Origin: Cocos nucifera
Taxonomy: Eukaryota; Streptophyta; Magnoliopsida; Arecales; Arecaceae
NCBI GenBank assembly: GCA_006176705.1
Contig: QRFJ01005037.1
Span: 1-64,000 of the forward strand
Reading direction: 5' to 3'
Length of the DNA stretch: 64,000 nt
In this document: in pieces, positions 24,486 to 36,300 of the stretch
How positions within the stretch are numbered: the stretch's first letter is position 1
How the letters are laid out: the number at the start of each line of letters is the position of its first letter
Notes under the pieces: generated by a model
Seen by the model: only the letters and a program-made list of their open reading frames with translations
The model's database searches: none
What the model was told of the DNA's origin: nothing
Position numbers and translations under genes: made by a program

Positions 24486-26374
24486 CAGATTAATTATTAT
24501 ATGATTATTAATATATGCTTGGATTATTTTTGAATAGATCTAATTAATAATCTAATATTTAAATCTAAAATTAAAATCTTAGATCATACAAACTACTTTA
24601 AGGTTATCCTGCTATAAGGTTTATCCCTTACAATGCAAAGGTTGTCCTAGTTCGTATAGATCTAATATTATTCATAAATTTATTAGATATAATCTAATAT
24701 TATTTATGATTTATTTAAAAGAATTTTAAATCTAAAAATAAAATTTTAGATTGCACGGACTGATCTTATAAGATTGTCCTGCTGTAAGGTTTATCCCTTA
24801 CAGTGAAAAGGTTGTCCTAGTACGTGCTGATCTAAAACTTTGATCATAAAATTTTAGAATAGATCTAAGAGATTTTATGATCTGATTAAAAATGTTTTAA
24901 TCTAATTTTAATCATTATAAATATATTAGATTTGATCTAAGTTGACTTATGATTGATTGACGTTGAAATTGTTTCAATTACATAAACTTGTTTAAATTAG
25001 ATCTAAAGTAATTTCATGCTCTTCTTACTTCCATATTGATTATGAATCAAACATACAACTTGGTTAGTAGAATCATATTATAAAAATATTTTATAAATAT
25101 GAAAATCATTTTCGAAAAGCCAAACCTCAATCCTCAGTCCAAAACTTAATTAAGAATTAAGAAGTTGTTTGATTAGAATCTAAGATTGTAAATTGAAGAT
25201 TCTAAGACACAAATTATAACATATTGGATTAAATGGGTTAGTGGAGATTAGGTCTATTAATTGGGTTAGACTTAGGGTTAGCTTAAAGAATGGACTTAAT
25301 TGGAGAATTGACTAAATCTAATCAATTGTTGTCTCAGATTAGGTCAAGGATTCTCTAGTTCAATTACAATAGTTGTAGTTGGTCAAGTCCATGTCTTTAA
25401 CGAAATCCAAAATGGACTTGATTCTTGGGTATGCAGTATAGCATGAACTGTTAGGTTGATCTAATTGAAACTAATTAAATCAATTGATGTCTAAGATAAA
25501 CCAAACTGATGGTCTTTAATTGGCAACCCACTTATCTAGCTATTTTTTATGGTGTCTAAGGCAAGCTTTGGCAGACCCTTCCACTGATTGAACTTATCTG
25601 GCCTCTTAATAAAATTATGTTTTGATCGGATCACTTGACTATTCGAGCTGACCCATGTCAGCTAGATAAATTAGTTTGACTGATTTAAGTGCTTCTAGAC
25701 CAGCTTATTAATGGTCTCCCTTAAGCTGACTTGATAAAGTTAGTGGAAGGATCATGACAAGCTGGTTCATCTGATCTTTTCTCATCTTCAAATTAAATCC
25801 TCTAAAATTATTAGATCCCTAAAATGAAATAGTTATATGATAACTAGATCGTAGCCTCCCATTAAAATGGATGATAATAGATCCATCAATTGGATAATCA
25901 TTGAAGGTCCAAAGGTCTGGTGCTTATCGATTGATAGAATTATCATTCATTATATGAACTCTTGGATACATCTTTCTAAATGGTGGTCAGGTGGGCCAAC
26001 CAAAGTTGGGCCTAATCATTCATTGGTTGGATGGACCAAGTATGGTCATATTAATGGTTAGACCTAATTAGATCCTTTTTCTTAGAAGGCCAAAGCCAAC
26101 TGATCAGAGGCTGGGGTAAAATTTAATTACTGAAAGTTGTTTGGAGAAACAATTGGTTATGAACCTACCCTTAAATGTACATCGATTGGCCAATCAAAGT
26201 TGAGCTTGTGTGCAGTCTATATGGATTCTAGTATCTACTAAGAAATTAGGGTAATTCCTCGAATTGGAGGTAGAGGTTACCAATTTGAATAAAATAATAG
26301 GAGAATTTTTTGTTTAAAGTTCGAATCTTTAAGTTTAATAAATCAATTACTAATTAGATTATGTTTTTTTATGA
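24486..26374 (+). other. leader of E2, with a ~170-bp direct repeat
   Basis: The phrase 'AAGGTTTATCCCTTACA' occurs near 24617 and 24785, each inside a 'GTCCTGCT..AAGGTTGTCCTAGT' context. The repeat period of about 168 bases is like that in the E1 leader. The rest is AT-rich with no supported frame. Confidence 0.6.
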
Positions 26375-27237
26375 CTTTTCTATCACTTCGATCATTAGTG
26401 GATAATGATAAGTTGGTGGGATCCAACTTTGATAGCTAGTACCGAAAGTTAAAGATTGTCCTGGAGCATGAATGCATCCTACATGTGATAACGGATGATG
26501 CACCTAAGGAGCTAGTTGCAAATACACATGGAACTATCAAAGATACTTATCAGAAGTGGCTTAGAGATCGAACTATGATGCATTGCATTATGCTAGCTAT
26601 GATGAGCGACGAGTTCAGTCGCAGATTTAAGACCGCTCAGCCAAAGGACATGCTTCAAGTGTTAGAGGATTCTTTTAGCATATCCGATGATGTGGAGAGG
26701 TATAAGACTAGTTATGCCATCTTCAATATTAGAATGCGGGATGGAGCCTCTGTCACTGATCATGTGCTGTACATGATCGAGCTGATAGAGTACTTGAGCA
26801 AGCTCGACTTTTTCTTGCACAAATAGCTTGGGAAAGATGCAATACTGAACTCGCTGCCCAAGTCTTATCTCCCATTTCTTATATATTATAGAATGTCAAA
26901 GCCTGAAGTTGATGGGTTACTGGGGTTACTTCGAAACTTTGAAAAGGATCACCAGCTCCACAAGGAGTCGATGAACTTAGTGGAAGGTTCATCTTCTCGT
27001 TCTCGACTCTTTGAAAAAGGAAAGAAGAATAAGAAGAAAGCTAAAAAAGTGCAAGTTCAAGCTAGGATATCTGTACAGAGCCAGACCAGGAAAATCAAGT
27101 TTGATAAGAGTCAAGCTGAATACTTCTTTTGCAAAAAGTGGGGTACTGAAAAAAAAACTATCCTCGGTATATTGCCTCCCTGGATCCGAATAGGCAGAGA
27201 AAGAAGTAAGCTATTACTGGACAAGATATTTATATGA
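26375..27237 (+). pseudogene. E2 gag, nearly continuous but broken
   Basis: KLVGSNFDSWYRKLKIVLEHE near 26412 is damaged by a stop. An open stretch follows at 26485..26826 (YQKWLRDRTMMHCIMLAMMSD, RDGASVTDHVLYMIELIEYL), then a stop, then 26893..27237 (PEVDGLLGLLRNFEKDHQL and a Lys-rich tail). A zinc-knuckle remnant YFFCKKWGTEKK near 27121 has lost its His and last Cys. The UBN2/copia type is clear; function is lost. Confidence 0.82.
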
Positions 27238-28887
27238 TAACTTCTTACAATTTCTTTATTTGTGATATTACTGACTGGGTATTGGATACCGAAAGTCATT
27301 ATCATATTTGCAATTCATTGCAGGATTGCAGGTCAGTAGAAGATTCAAGCAAGGCAAAAGATTCTTGAACGTTGGAGATGGAAGACCAGTTCCAAATCTA
27401 GCTTTAGAAATTTTGAAACTTATATTTAAATCTCATACCGTTGTTCTTAGTGATTGTCATTTCTATCCTAGTTTCTTTTTAAATATCATTTATATAGGTC
27501 TTTTAGCCATAAATAATTATGAAATTTCAATAAAGAAATGAGTTTGTAATATCATTATGAATGGTGTTACTGCTTTCCATGGATAATTAAATAATGGTGT
27601 ATATATGTTATCACAACCTGTTAATATAGTCTATTCAACTGGCAAATATCCTAGATTAGATAATATGACAGAGATCTACTTATGACACTGTAGGCTAGGT
27701 CATATAAATAAGAACATGATAAGTAGGTTGGCTTAAGAGGGTATCCTCGAACTTAGTGATTATGAATCACTTCCAACCTGTGAATCCTATCTTCTTGATA
27801 AAATGACCAAGTCATCTTTTACTGAAAAAGGTAAGAGAGCTACTGAGCTCTTAGGTCTAGTACATACTGACGTATGTGGACCAATGAGCATAAGTGCTAG
27901 AGGTAGATATGTCTACTTCATTACTTTCACAGATGATCTATCCAGATATGAATATGTCTATCTAATGAAATATAAGTCAGATTTTTTTGAAATATTCAAA
28001 CAATTTCGAAGTGAAATAGAAAAATAAACTGGAAAGAGTATTAAACTCTTCAATCTGATCGAGGAGAAAAATATCTTTTCGATGAGTTTCTCACATATCT
28101 AGGAGAGAATGAGATTCTCTCTCAATGGACTCCTTCAGGAATACCACAGCATAATGGTGTATCTAAAAGAAGAAATCAAACTCTATTAGACATGGTCCAA
28201 TTCATGATGGATTTTACCAACTTGTCGATATCCCTTTGAGGATATACACTCGAATTGGTTTGCTATCTTTTAAATAAGTTCCAAGTAAATCTATAGTTAA
28301 AACTCCATATAAGATATGGACAGAATGTAAGCCAGCACTTTCACACCTCAGGGTTTGGAGGTACCCGACTTATATCAAACGGTTAATTATAGATAAACTT
28401 GGACCTAGGTCTGACAAGTGTGCATTTATAGGGTACCTAAAAGAGATCGAAGGATACTATTTCTACCATACTGGTGAACAAAAGATATTCGTCAACCTTA
28501 GGATAACCTTTTTGGAAAAAAATTTCCTTGGTAAAGAAATTATTGCCTCTAAGGTTGAACTTGATGAAGTTCAATAGGTAGAAAATCTGACACAAAATAC
28601 TGAACCTGAGTTAGATTTGATCAGGTCAGATCTGAAACCTAGTGAACCCGCACCATTAAGACAATCCGATAGAGTACTGTGCCATCCGAATAGATACTAT
28701 GGGTTCTTGGTCCAGGATGGTGATCCCATCGAATTTGATGAGAATGATAAAGATCCAATCACTTACATGGATGCTATATAGAGATCCGACTCTGAGAAAT
28801 AGCTAGAAGCCATGAGATTCAAAATGAATTTCATGAAGGTCAATGATGTATGGATATTAGTTGACCTATCTGAAGGGGTTAAATCCA
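27238..28887 (+). pseudogene. E2 protease-integrase with truncated RT
   Basis: The protease segment DWVLDTESHYHICNSLQ near 27275 has DTE where DTG or DTS is usual. The gag-pre-integrase HCRLGHINKNMISRLA at 27690 carries a stop after LA. The integrase start LLGLVHTDVCGPMSISARGR..FITFTDDLSRYEY is open at 27803..28027, followed by a stop and a shifted DRGGEY site near 28055. Integrase end and RT lead-in run to VNDVWILVDLSEGVKSIG at 28835..28890, where the RT stops. Confidence 0.82.
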
Positions 28888-30174
28888 TTGGACAAGACTT
28901 ATCCAAAAACTTTGTAGGAATTTATTTTGATCTGACTTGACCTTGTTCTAGCCTGATCAAGACTTATCCTAAATCCCATAAGATGAAAACAAGACAAGGA
29001 TTATCTTTGCTAGATTAGGACTTGTCCTAAAATTATGAGATGAAATTTGGACAACCCTCTCCCAAAAATTCTAGATGAATTTTTTTTTGATCTGACTGGA
29101 TTGAGTCCTAATCTAATCAAGGCTTGTTCTAACTTGATTAGGACTTCACCTAATTCCATTGGATGGAACTTGAAAAGGTTTTGTCTTAAATCCCATAAGA
29201 TGAAAAGAGACAAGTGTCAAATGTTGATTTGGATGCAGGAAAGAAAGGAAGAGGGGCGTGCGCCCCTTGGAGACATTCTAGGGGCATGCGCCCCCTTGGG
29301 ATTTACATGGAGTTTGTGAGCGCATGCCCCATTATGGCTTGCGCATCTGATGGATAAGAGAAGGCACCCATTCAAATTTGATTTGACTGGTCAAAGCATT
29401 TGAATTTGATTTAAATATCTAGGGAGATAAGAGTTTGCACCATCTACTCATCTTATCCTTTATTCCATGCCATATTTCTGATTTTTGTGCGACAAAAATC
29501 TGAAAAAAGGGGTTGTGGGGCATGGAGATCATGGAAGAATCCTTCTGCATATTAAACTTTGACCTATTCAAAGTTATATGCGAAGAGACTCTTGACTAGA
29601 TCTATAAATAGGGCCCTGCACAAGTTATTGTGCATAGAAAATTTTCTATGGTGAAGTCCTACCAAAATCTCCATCTCCATGCCTCCCTCATCTAATCCTC
29701 TTTCTTTTCTCCATGCCTAAGAGTTGGGTAAAACCTGCGAGCAAAGATCAAGTCCCGTTGGCATGAAGATCAGCAAGAGACGATGATGTTCATGAGACGA
29801 ATGTGCAGCCCTCAAACTTTGTTTGAAGGCTCTATCGAAAGACATCAGATCTGATCTTTGGAGATCAGATCCAGAAGGAGAAGACTTCTAGATCTGATCC
29901 GAGTAGATATCGGTAGAGGTCGGACGCGTGCATGGCTCAATCAGAACCTCGGATCAGTCGTCAGATCATCACAATGGATAAACGATTTATCTGATCAGGT
30001 GATAATTATTATCACTATTTTTTATTTTTATTTTACTTCTAATTTTAGATCAATCTAATCAGATCTGAGAACTCTCAAATCTGATCAGATTATAATTTTT
30101 TTAAAAAATTATTTTACTATAAATCTGATCCGATCAGATGCATCCTACGGTAGAAAAATCTAATTTTTTCTTCG
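28888..30174 (+). repeat. 3' LTR of E1, second part
   Basis: It matches 14646..15932 at exactly the same length (1287 bases), including CTATAAATAGGGCCCTGC near 29599 and the ending TTTTTTCTTCG, where the CA end is now CG. The segment equivalent to 14303..14645 is missing. Confidence 0.87.
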
Positions 30175-30179
30175 ATTAA
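30175..30179. repeat. target-site duplication ATTAA, right copy of E1
   Basis: It directly follows the E1 LTR end and equals 13293..13297. Confidence 0.85.
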
Positions 30180-30596
30180 GACACTAAATAATGGTACAAC
30201 ATTAAAAAAAAAATTCATTAGTTTTTCATCGAGTAACTGGATTTTATTGTCTAAGTAAGAAATAATATTCACATCAAAAAGTGGATAATATGAATAAAAA
30301 ATATTCAATAAATAAAGAATGGAAGTAACAATACACTTGTCCATATAAAAGTTTAGATGATTCAGAGATAAAAATAGGGATAATTTAGAAAAAATTTAAA
30401 AAAGTTAAATATTCTTTACTTAATTTTTATATTGATAAGCACTAACATCCCAATGACATCCCTCACTTACGCTCTACTGAACATCAATGACCATTTTAAA
30501 AATTACTTGATAAAATTCAAAATACTAAGCTTAAAAGGTATCTAAAACTAAATTCTTTCTTTACTCGAGGACGAGCAAAGCTTAAGTTGAAAGATG
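30180..30596 (+). other. 3' untranslated part of the second Athila-type element, right half
   Basis: It continues 12490..13297 across E1. Near 30555 'TCTTTCTTTACTCGAGGACG' followed by AGCAAAGCTTAAGTTG is the counterpart of the complement of 349..385. It leads through a decayed polypurine tract (GTTGAAAGATG) to the LTR. Confidence 0.78.
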
Positions 30597-32060
30597 TGAT
30601 AATTATCATAAATGCACCAATAAAAGTATTAATTTATGAAATCATTTATTTTTATATTTAAGAATTATTACTTTTATTTATCATTTATAAAAAAATATAA
30701 TTATCAATAAAAAGAGCTTATTTTTCTACTTAACATAAAATAAATTTGGAGCAAATCCAATAAAAAATAACTCCAATATGAAGATTAAAAGAAAAAATAA
30801 AAAAAGAAAATTAAATTAAATTTAAAAAGAAAGCTAGTTGGGCCGATTCAGCTCAACCGATTTATCCAAAAATTTGCTTGCCCGTAAGCCTGGCATGCAA
30901 ACCAGACCGCCCCCGACCCAGGTGACGTCAGCATAACGTCAAAAAATCACGTAGCTCACCATGGACCGGCATTGAGGGGCATTCTGGTAATTTTTAGAGC
31001 AAAATGAGCGCTAATTCACTAGTCTTTAGCACGCCCGGTTCACAATGGTCCACCGACATAGTTAGGCGCTATCTAATGGTCCAGAGCGCACCCAACCATG
31101 ATCAAATGGCTGTGGCATTTTCCGATTTTGATTCGAAGTTACCCGACTTTCCACTATGCGATCCAACGGCTGGCATTCATTCTGACTTGGAAAAGGAATC
31201 TGGGAGCAAATTTTGGTGTGATCCAATGGTCCATGAGCTCCTAATCAAATGATCCAATAGTCAAAAACCAATTCGACCTAATCAAGGCTTTTAACAAGGA
31301 TTTTTAAGGAATTTTTGAGCCATACGATCTCCATTTGATGGCTTGCAAGTTCCAAGCGATAGATAGAGCCTAATTTGACTTGATTTTAGGAGTTTTAATT
31401 CGATTTTTAATCAAATTCTTCATGCTAGCTCTCTTTCCACTCTATTTAAAGGATCTTAGGTCTCTAGAGTTCAGTATCTTCGATCAAAAGGAATCTATAG
31501 TACAGGGTGAAGGTTGAGCTTAGATTAATGGTTGCTTCGAGGCAGACAATATCGAGAGAAAGAGCCGATTTTCTACACCATCTCAATGCCAATACCAATC
31601 CGAGATCAAGATCACATATTTCTAATTTTTATTTTATTTTCTTATTCTTTTAATTTTATGTATTTAATTTCTGAACTTTTAAATTAATGTAAAATTTTAT
31701 TTTCATACTTTTTAAATTCATGCTCTTTATTTTTAAATACTCTTTATTTTTATTATAAATTTATTTTTATTATAAATTTAAGTTTATTGCTAGTAGATGC
31801 TAAGATCTAAGTAGTTGATCTTAGTCATGCTATTTAGATTTCTATTATTTAATTTTATGTAATTTTAATTTCTATTTTTTGATTTTAATTTTATTTTCAA
31901 ACTTTTTTTTTTTTACAAAAATCAAAGATTTCAAATCAAAGCATTATCTTTCCTATGGATTTGACCCAACTCACTACTTTCTATGTATTTTTAATTATTT
32001 AAAGAAGTCGAAATTAAACTGATAAATATGATGTCTTAATGACAACATCGTGATTTATCA
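30597..32060 (+). repeat. 3' LTR of the second Athila-type element
   Basis: It starts TGATAATTATCATAAATGC and ends CGTGATTTATCA, about 1.46 kb. Its sequence is the reverse-orientation relative of 8100..9790 and 10940..12489. A TATA-like CTATTTAAAGG is at about 31441. The element body is not in the window except for its 3' untranslated part. Confidence 0.8.
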
Positions 32061-32174
32061 ATTGCCACCACCGAAAGCGATGACTGAATCTAATTAATGA
32101 CCTTTGGTTAAGAAGAAGGCTTAACTCTTTTTGCTCGAGTTAAAGCTAATCTTGGACTTGGGAAAGGGGGCAAA
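32061..32174 (+). other. 3' tail of an unidentified element with polypurine tract
   Basis: It ends in GGGAAAGGGGGCAAA directly before an LTR start, the usual position of a polypurine tract. Nothing else is recognisable. Confidence 0.5.
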
Positions 32175-32616
32175 TGATATGAAATGGACCTTGGATGATG
32201 ATCAAACTAGTTATCAGAAGGGCTGATGTGGCATGTATGGTTAGGATGTATTCAATCTAGCACTAGAACTATACCATTCTGAAATTGCTGACAGACACCC
32301 CGCATGAAAAATCTCTAAAATCTTATGAAAAAAGCAGAAAATAATTAGGTTTGTTGTCCCATTATTTGAATAACAAAATAAACACTATCCGTTGACCCCA
32401 TATATACGGTTATGGAATGCCTAACTGCCATTCCCCCTAAAAAATGGCCATTAGCCTTCTATAAAAAAAGAGAAATGTAAATCTCTCAATAAGTCATTGA
32501 AACACCTTATAGAGTTCACCATCTTATTCCTCTTTCTTTGTGATTTGACCATTGGAGGGTCTCCTACCGGATATCCTCCGTGGATTTGTTTGGAGATAAC
32601 AATCGATTAAAAATCA
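32175..32616 (+). repeat. Tat-type LTR upstream of the kinase gene
   Basis: It starts TGATATGAAATGG after a polypurine tract. It has a TATA-like CTATAAAAAAAG at about 32460 and, near 32550..32600, the phrase ATTGGAGGGTCTCCTACCGG. That phrase matches the U5 block GTTGGAGGGTCCCCACCGG of element A. The right end is set at the CA before ATGATAAC and is approximate. Confidence 0.6.
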
Positions 32617-33029
32617 ATGATAACAAATATAAATATGTAAAATATGCTAATCGCAGTTCAAAAGGATATACTGTGAACCTAATCCAAATGATATTAGATC
32701 ATACTCTTCTGCTTTTATAATTCATATCTTAATCTTAATCTTGTTAACAACCCTACAGTGCAGAAATTTTGCAACCCCCACCACATCGGTTACCACCCAT
32801 GCATCACAATGTGACCCGCGCATTCGGCCGTACGCAAGATAGTAAGGCATTTACGTGATTTCATTGAATGCATAGGGCGTGTGGGAGGCACCCTCTGCCT
32901 AAGGCCTCCAGAACCCCGAACCCATTCCTTCTCTTTCGGCTGCCTCCTTCAAAGAGGGAAAGCCTTCCCCAAACGCATCGATCAGCCAAGGGAATCAGAA
33001 AAGGGTTCCGAAGCCCTCAGCCGCCAGCC
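32617..33029 (+). promoter_or_regulatory. presumed promoter and 5' UTR of the adenylate kinase gene
   Basis: There is an AT-rich part (32617..32760), then a rise in GC toward the gene. I found no convincing TATA box. An in-frame upstream ATG at 32868 has no stop before 33030 and could extend the protein by 54 residues. I prefer 33030 because the extension is Pro/Arg-rich and unlike the short N-terminus I recall for relatives. The alternative remains possible. Confidence 0.45.
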
Positions 33030-33392
33030 ATGGTCGCCGGAATCTGCTGCGCGAAGTCGGCCGCCCGATCTCTAGCCTGTCGGATCGCTATGTCCCTGCT
33101 GCCATGCCGGTCTTTCGGCGCCGCCGCCGTCGCCGTCGCGGTGGAGGAGCTGGAATATGGGAGCGAGTGGGAGGAGGAGTACGGGCGCGGCCGGTGGGCG
33201 GCGGCGGAGGTGGCGAAGGACGAGTGGGGGGAGATGGAGGGGAGGGGCGTGCAGTGGGTGTTCATGGGGAGTCCTGGGGCGCAGAAGCACGTGTACGCCA
33301 CGCGCATCGCCAAGCTCCTCGAGGTGCCCTACATCTCTATGGGCACCCTCGTTCGCCAGGAGCTCAACCCCCGCTCCACCCTCTACAAGAAG
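33030..33392 (+). CDS. adenylate kinase exon 1
   Basis: 121 codons, very GC-rich. It encodes the presumed targeting peptide, an acidic linker (EELEYGSEWEEEYG), the P-loop and the start of the AMP site. The donor is AAG|GTCCTC. The frame stays open into the intron, so the exon end rests on the match of LYKK to the next exon's IAKAVNEG. Confidence 0.87.
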
Positions 33393-36300
33393 GTCCTCTC
33401 CAGTCTCTCCCCCATCGTTCCCTTTGTTTCTTGTCTTTCTCTTTCCTCTCGTCGGAAAGAAATTTTGGCTATCCTGTTCTTAGTGTTTTTATTTTTTTTA
33501 TTTTATTTTTGTTTTTCTGAAACGTTGAAGTCAACTAATGTGTTTTTTTTAGATTTTGTAATTTTCAATGGCATATAAATGGATAGTTTAAATTATTTTC
33601 TTCAATTTCTTGGTGTCGATCATGTTATGCTTTTGAGACAGTTGTTTTTCACTTGCGGCATTTTGTGCTGTGTTAGGGGCTTTCCTCAGGATTTTTTTAT
33701 TTTTTTATTTTTATTTTTTTGTCGGGGGTTGGTGTTGTGGTGGGGGTGGGTGGGGCGCGGGGTGCTAAATTTATGGTGGGAGACCAAGGGAAAGTGGAGG
33801 GCATGTTGCTTGCACGAATGTTTTCGTCAATTTGGTAACCGTGGTGCGTGGGAATGTATTTCTGGATTGCGGCGGGCCTAGGATTTGCGGTGACCACTTT
33901 TGGTCTTCCGGTGGTCTTATATTACTTAATTTTCCGGATGTAACCCCGCTTATTTCTTGAAATGTGTTTCTTAGATGTGAAATAGAAATTTACTTTGTCT
34001 TGGAAACAAGAGGAAATAGCGAATTTGTTCTTTGAGCTTAATATTGTTATCAAATTTGAATTATTTGGTTTAAAAAATTAGGTTCCTTTGTTATAAAATC
34101 GTCCTTTTCTTTCTTAATTTATATTTGGATACGAGATCTGATGGTTACATTTGTATTTTTTTTTCACATTTTCTGGTTTGGTGTTTTTAAGATTGCAAAA
34201 GCTGTAAACGAAGGAAAGCTTGTTCCGGAGAATATCATATTTGGGCTGTTGTCTAGACGGCTGGAGGAAGGATATCAGAGAGGTGAAGTGGGATTCATTC
34301 TCGGTGGGATCCCACGAACTCGAATTCAAGCTGTGAGTCCAACTTCCTTGTGGCGCTGTAGCTTTTTCCTTCTCCAGAGTTTTGTTTGTTGCTGAACATT
34401 TCATTTTTAATAAGAGAGATGCTCAAGTCTTTGTATGTAAAAGTGATGAATGACCATGTGGCCAGTTAAGACATGTTTTAGGCAAATATTCTGATGGGCA
34501 ACCATCTGAAATGGAAGTGAATTCTTAGTTGTATCTTTTAATCACCAGTTGTTATTTACTAAATGCTCAAATCATGTAATTCTCTTATTAAATCGGTTGT
34601 CTGCTTGCTAACATCATCTAAGTTATATGGTAACTATAATTTGATGGATATTAATATGCTCCCATATTATTATGAGCTATTGTTTCATGTACGAGTTAAT
34701 GTTGATGATATCTATTCTATAGGTTTGGATCTTGGATGTGTATGTATGATGCCACATTCTTGAATTTCCGATCTCTATTTCAGGAAATCCTTGACAAGAT
34801 AACAAATATTGACCTTGTTGTGAATTTCAAATGTGTGGAAGACTGTTTAGTGAAGAAACACTTTGGAAGTGAGATTTGTTCGCATTGTGGGAAGTTTTTT
34901 GATGCTGGCAATTTGGAATCAACTAGCGTTAATCTGTGCTTGTCAACTCATACACGGCATGCTTTTCCAGACGCTTCTCCTACAATAGATGTGGAGGATG
35001 TCCGTATGGAAAAAATTCGTATATATGCCGAACAGGTATTCCTTGTTCTCCTCATAACAAATCCTATTATTTATTTTTATAATTTTAAGACAGATGATAT
35101 TCTTTTGAATTTGTGGGTGCTAAGCAACATACTGGCCTTGTGATTATAATCCCTCTCATTGTTCTGATATCTATTGTTGATGTGAAGCATTTCCTTACTT
35201 TTCTTTGTTTTTTTTTCTTTTGGGGCCATACCATTGGAAATAATGGTTTGCTTGTGCAAATAATGAGTTTTGAGTTAGTTCTAGGGGTGAATTTTCTAAT
35301 ATGGAATGTCTTGCTATGTTGTAACTGAATTTAGGTCCTGACCTATACAAACAAGTCCTTTAAGTCTAATGTTTGTCAATCTGCTCTTAAGTTCTTCAAT
35401 TATTATAATGTATTTTAGTTGTTATTATAATGATTGTAAATTCCTATAACTTGTTATTTCTTTTCTGTATTTCGCAACAGTAAAATATTATTTTAGGTAT
35501 GCATTGTGTTTCTCTTGTTGATTTTAGTTTTTTTTTAAATTTAGAGTGAGGTAACTTAGTAGAGAACCCTTATCCAAAGCCATTCAACTTTATTATTGGC
35601 GATGCATGTGCCAGAACTATTTTGACATAGTATTCCACCACTTGATCTTTTGAGTATTATTAAGAAAGGCAACATGGGTATTTCACTATAGAGGCTAAGG
35701 CTGTGCAATGGTTTATGTTACCATCAGAAAAGTGTTACTTTTCAAAAAAGGTAAAGAGTTATGTAAAGGAATAAAGCAACATTATAATGTGCCATCTTGA
35801 CATGAGGATTGAGTTATTATCATAATTAGCTAGAAATGGTTGCATGAAAAAAGAAACCCTAGTGAGAGGACCCAACAACACCTCACCCCCGTATAGGGAG
35901 ACTTGAAGCATAGAATTAATAGACGAGACTGAACATCCTCTTATCCAAAAGAATGCCTGGGAAGTTCTATAGAACACCAATATCAACATCTTATCCTTTG
36001 TTTGGACTGCCCTCTCATAGAGCATGTGTACAACATTCAGTGGTTTTCAAGGACATCAGCATATCCTATAGAACACCAATATTAAAATAATACAAACCCA
36101 ATTCATGACGTACAACATCAAATCAGCAGAATGTTTGCTTTAGTTGCCCCTAATATGGCAGGTGACACAATTTTGAGTGCCTCCTGATGACTTAGATCAT
36201 TGGAGGGTATAACATGTGTTAACATTTGGAATACAATAATAATAAAAGAGCATTTCCACCTTTCTCTTGAGAAATTACAAGTGCGATTAATAGATACATT

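Larger units (their letters stand above)
21987..28887 (+). mobile_element. E2: Ty1/copia element, 3' half deleted, inside the E1 LTR
   Basis: It has a complete 5' LTR, a mutated Met primer site, a long leader, gag, protease, integrase and the first residues of RT. It then stops inside the RT at a join with E1 LTR sequence. The rest of RT, RNase H and its 3' LTR are gone. Its LTR start, TGTTGGGAATTGTGTCCC, differs from E1's. Leader layout and gag are related, so the two belong to the same broad copia group. Confidence 0.85.
13298..30174 (+). mobile_element. E1: Ty1/copia element with ~2.6-kb LTRs, split by E2
   Basis: A 5' LTR (13298..15932), an initiator-Met primer site, a 2-kb leader, gag and pol relics, and a 3' LTR in two pieces (20981..21986 and 28888..30174) are bounded by ATTAA on both sides. 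E1 interrupts an Athila-type 3' region. The 3' LTR has taken up E2 and lost 343 bases. Within the first ~260 bases the two LTRs differ at about 20 sites, nearly all transitions, so E1 is not recent. The copia call rests on the zinc knuckle, gag-pre-integrase and RT fragments. The clade within copia is open. Confidence 0.88.

Noticed and set aside
32868..33029. Upstream in-frame ATG of the kinase as the true start
   Set aside because: Kept as an alternative only. The added 54 residues are Pro/Arg-rich and unlike relatives as I recall them, but this cannot be excluded.
33017..33313. Open frames on the minus strand and in other plus frames across kinase exon 1
   Set aside because: They are by-products of the high GC of exon 1. 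None has a known domain, and the kinase frame explains the sequence.
35759..36025. Minus-strand 88-codon frame in intron 3
   Set aside because: No domain, no partner sequence and no splice context. It is likely chance.
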